In this document: positions 62,871-64,000 of the stretch, piece by piece
How the letters are laid out: each line of letters opens with the position of its first letter
Position numbering within the stretch: position 1 is the stretch's first letter
Origin: DATFVA01 sp963774455
Lineage (GTDB): Bacteria; Bacteroidota; Ignavibacteria; Ignavibacteriales; Ignavibacteriaceae
NCBI GenBank assembly: GCA_963774455.1
Contig: CAVZFD010000002.1
Coordinates: 248,001 to 312,000 of the forward strand
Reading direction: 5' to 3'
Length of the DNA stretch: 64,000 nt
Program-made: the position numbers and the translations under genes
The notes under the pieces: generated by a model
The model's input: only the letters and a program-made list of their open reading frames with translations
Databases searched by the model: none
Told to the model about the DNA's origin: nothing

Positions 62871-63266
62871 ATGAATATCATACTTTGGATTCTTCAGGTA
62901 TTACTGGCTGCGCAATTCCTTCAGCACGGTTTGATTATGGTATTCCCTCCTGAAGAATATATTGAAATAATGAACGCCACACTGGGAGTTGGTTTGCGGT
63001 ACTTCATTGGCATAACGGAATTACTTGCTGCTGCTGGTTTGATCCTGCCGGGATTACTGCGTATTTATACCTGGCTGCTTCCATTGACCCTGGCAGGACT
63101 AATGATTATAGCTGCCAGCGCTGCTGTTTATCATTCGATCAGAGGTGAAACCAGCAGTGTAGTCTACACAGCAGTTCTGTTTGTTGTTATTGCCTTCACA
63201 GCTTATATGCGATGGAAAATAAAACCGATTTTACCCAGGAAACAAGTACACTCTCCGGGTATGTAA
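62871..63266 (+). CDS. DoxX-like integral membrane protein
   Basis: ATG 62871 directly follows AAAGGAAAAG and gives the conserved MNIILWILQVLLAAQFLQHGLIMVFP start; the upstream ATG 62847 would add eight residues. Four hydrophobic helices are visible across 131 residues, with GLRYFIGITELLAAAGLILPGL, the DoxX/DoxD family pattern. Located in the inner membrane. Members are linked to redox or stress functions, mostly uncharacterised. It stands near an AHSA1-type protein, a pairing often seen, but the genes are separated by 178 bases. Confidence 0.85.
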   Translation: MNIILWILQVLLAAQFLQHGLIMVFPPEEYIEIMNATLGVGLRYFIGITELLAAAGLILPGLLRIYTWLLPLTLAGLMIIAASAAVYHSIRGETSSVVYTAVLFVVIAFTAYMRWKIKPILPRKQVHSPGM

Positions 63267-63444
63267 TGAATTAAAAATAATATGTTGCGAACCTTTAGAT
63301 TTTAATACATACCTGAATACCTGGACGGAGTAATACAACAGCTGAAGATGGAAAAGAGAATCAATTTTATGGGAAGGGGTAAGGAAGCAATTTGTAAGTT
63401 ATATTAAGCATTTAATAATTATCAATAATTTATAAGGAGAAAGT

Positions 63445-63885
63445 ATGTCGACTGTAAAACTTCACCGTGTTTTTACTGCATCACCCGAAAAAACCTACCG
63501 TGCTTTTCTTGACGCCGATGCATTAACAAAATGGCTTCCTCCCTACGGATTTACCTGTAAAGTACATCATCTTGAGGCAAAAGTGGGCGGAACGTACCGT
63601 ATGTCGTTCACAAACTTCACAAGCGGTAAGAGTCATTCGTTCGGCGGAAAATATCTCGAACTAAAGCCGAATGCGTATATCCGTTATTCTGATCAATTTG
63701 AAGATGAGAATTTACCGGGAGAAATGATGACAATCATTGAAATAAAGCAGGTCTCCTGCGGTTCAGAAGTTACGATTGAGCAGACAGGAATCCCGGAAGC
63801 CATTCCCGCCGAACTATGTTATCTCGGCTGGCAGGAATCAATAGACCAGTTAGCAAAAATTATCAACCCTGAAATACCGGATTAA
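63445..63885 (+). CDS. AHSA1/SRPBCC-family protein
   Basis: A 146-residue START-like (Aha1 C-terminal/polyketide-cyclase) protein. It shows the family start VKLHRVFTASPEKTYRAFLDADALTKWLPPYGF, EAKVGGTYRMSFTNF, then SFGGKYLELKPNAYIRYSDQF and the C-terminal helix LGWQESIDQLAKII. AAGGAGAAAGT precedes the ATG. These proteins bind small hydrophobic ligands. It is followed 30 bases later by an alpha/beta hydrolase. Confidence 0.9.
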   Translation: MSTVKLHRVFTASPEKTYRAFLDADALTKWLPPYGFTCKVHHLEAKVGGTYRMSFTNFTSGKSHSFGGKYLELKPNAYIRYSDQFEDENLPGEMMTIIEIKQVSCGSEVTIEQTGIPEAIPAELCYLGWQESIDQLAKIINPEIPD

Positions 63886-63915
63886 ATCAGCAGAACAAAG
63901 ATCAGGATAAATATT

Positions 63916-64000
63916 ATGGAAAAAGAAGTGTTATTCATACACGGCGGCGGGGAAGAAGGTTATGAGACCGATTCGAAATTAGAAACTTCTCTGAAACAGG
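63916..64000 (+). CDS. Alpha/beta hydrolase, 3' end outside window
   Basis: Only the first 28 residues are present: MEKEVLFIHGGGEEGYETD and so on, the oxyanion-loop strand (FIHGGG) of alpha/beta hydrolases. The frame is open to the window end. Probably co-transcribed with the AHSA1 gene. A decayed fragment with clear similarity lies at 61395-61478. Confidence 0.75.
   Translation, partial: MEKEVLFIHGGGEEGYETDSKLETSLKQ

Noticed and set aside
1..64000. tRNA, rRNA, insertion sequences, prophage and defence systems
   Set aside because: No cloverleaf, rRNA-like stretch, transposase, integrase, phage or nuclease/defence motif was recognised in any frame.

Overview
The window looks like a chromosomal segment of a bacterium from the Bacteroidota/Chlorobiota/Ignavibacteriota side of the tree, most likely an Ignavibacteria-type organism. 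The main evidence is the C-terminal sorting tail on five secreted proteins (NYPNPFNP, then a VYDxLGR-type strand, then a SGxYxYxL...KKMxLxK end), which is the type A signal of the Por/type IX secretion system. A PorV/PorQ-like outer-membrane protein, a carboxypeptidase-regulatory TonB receptor and gene-dense tandem operons with overlapping stop/start codons fit the same picture. The assignment is inference from protein style; no rRNA or tRNA gene was seen.

From 1 to about 52.9 kb all genes lie on the plus strand and form one large glycan-use region. Part A (1-18.1 kb): a truncated sorting-tail protein, three paralogous GH63/MGH1-like (alpha/alpha)6 glycosidases, two paralogous debranching-enzyme-like (alpha/alpha)6 glycosidases, and a TIM-barrel-like protein fused to a formylglycine-generating-enzyme fold. 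Part B (18.1-24.6 kb): a LacI regulator, an M24 peptidase-like protein that seems to have lost most metal ligands, a frameshifted aldose-epimerase-like gene, a sodium/solute symporter, a 67-residue membrane protein and galactokinase. Part C (24.6-29.3 kb): a second LacI regulator preceded by a perfect 20-bp palindrome on its promoter, a zinc alcohol dehydrogenase, and a secreted protein made of two nearly identical 361-residue repeats, ending at a strong hairpin terminator. Part D (29.3-38 kb): TonB receptor, a 1084-residue surface protein, a PorV/PorQ-like protein and a frameshifted parvulin-type isomerase. Part E (38-52.9 kb): an ABC sugar importer without its ATPase, two GH130 proteins, a GH2 beta-mannosidase, two or three further (alpha/alpha)6 glycosidase-like proteins and a multidomain LamG protein. 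Read together, secreted enzymes trim a mannose- and/or glucose-containing glycan, Part D and the ABC importer bring oligosaccharides in, and cytoplasmic GH130/GH2 enzymes split them. The substrate is inferred; the GH2 and GH130 families point to beta-mannosides.

From 53 to 57.2 kb comes a housekeeping stretch: SpoIIE-type phosphatase, DsrE protein, chromate-type transporter and, on the minus strand, an MFS transporter with a frameshifted C-terminus. From 57.2 to 64 kb the DNA is looser and accessory: two minus-strand secreted proteins, a decayed NtrC-type regulator tail, decayed pieces of a dihydrofolate-reductase-like gene and an alpha/beta hydrolase, then GNAT, tiny proteins, DoxX, AHSA1/SRPBCC and the start of an intact alpha/beta hydrolase.

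Three otherwise well-conserved genes (near 20,970, 37,445 and 56,087) each carry what reads as one extra base, and two adjacent genes lack a normal start codon. Sequence or assembly error should be excluded before any of these is treated as biology.
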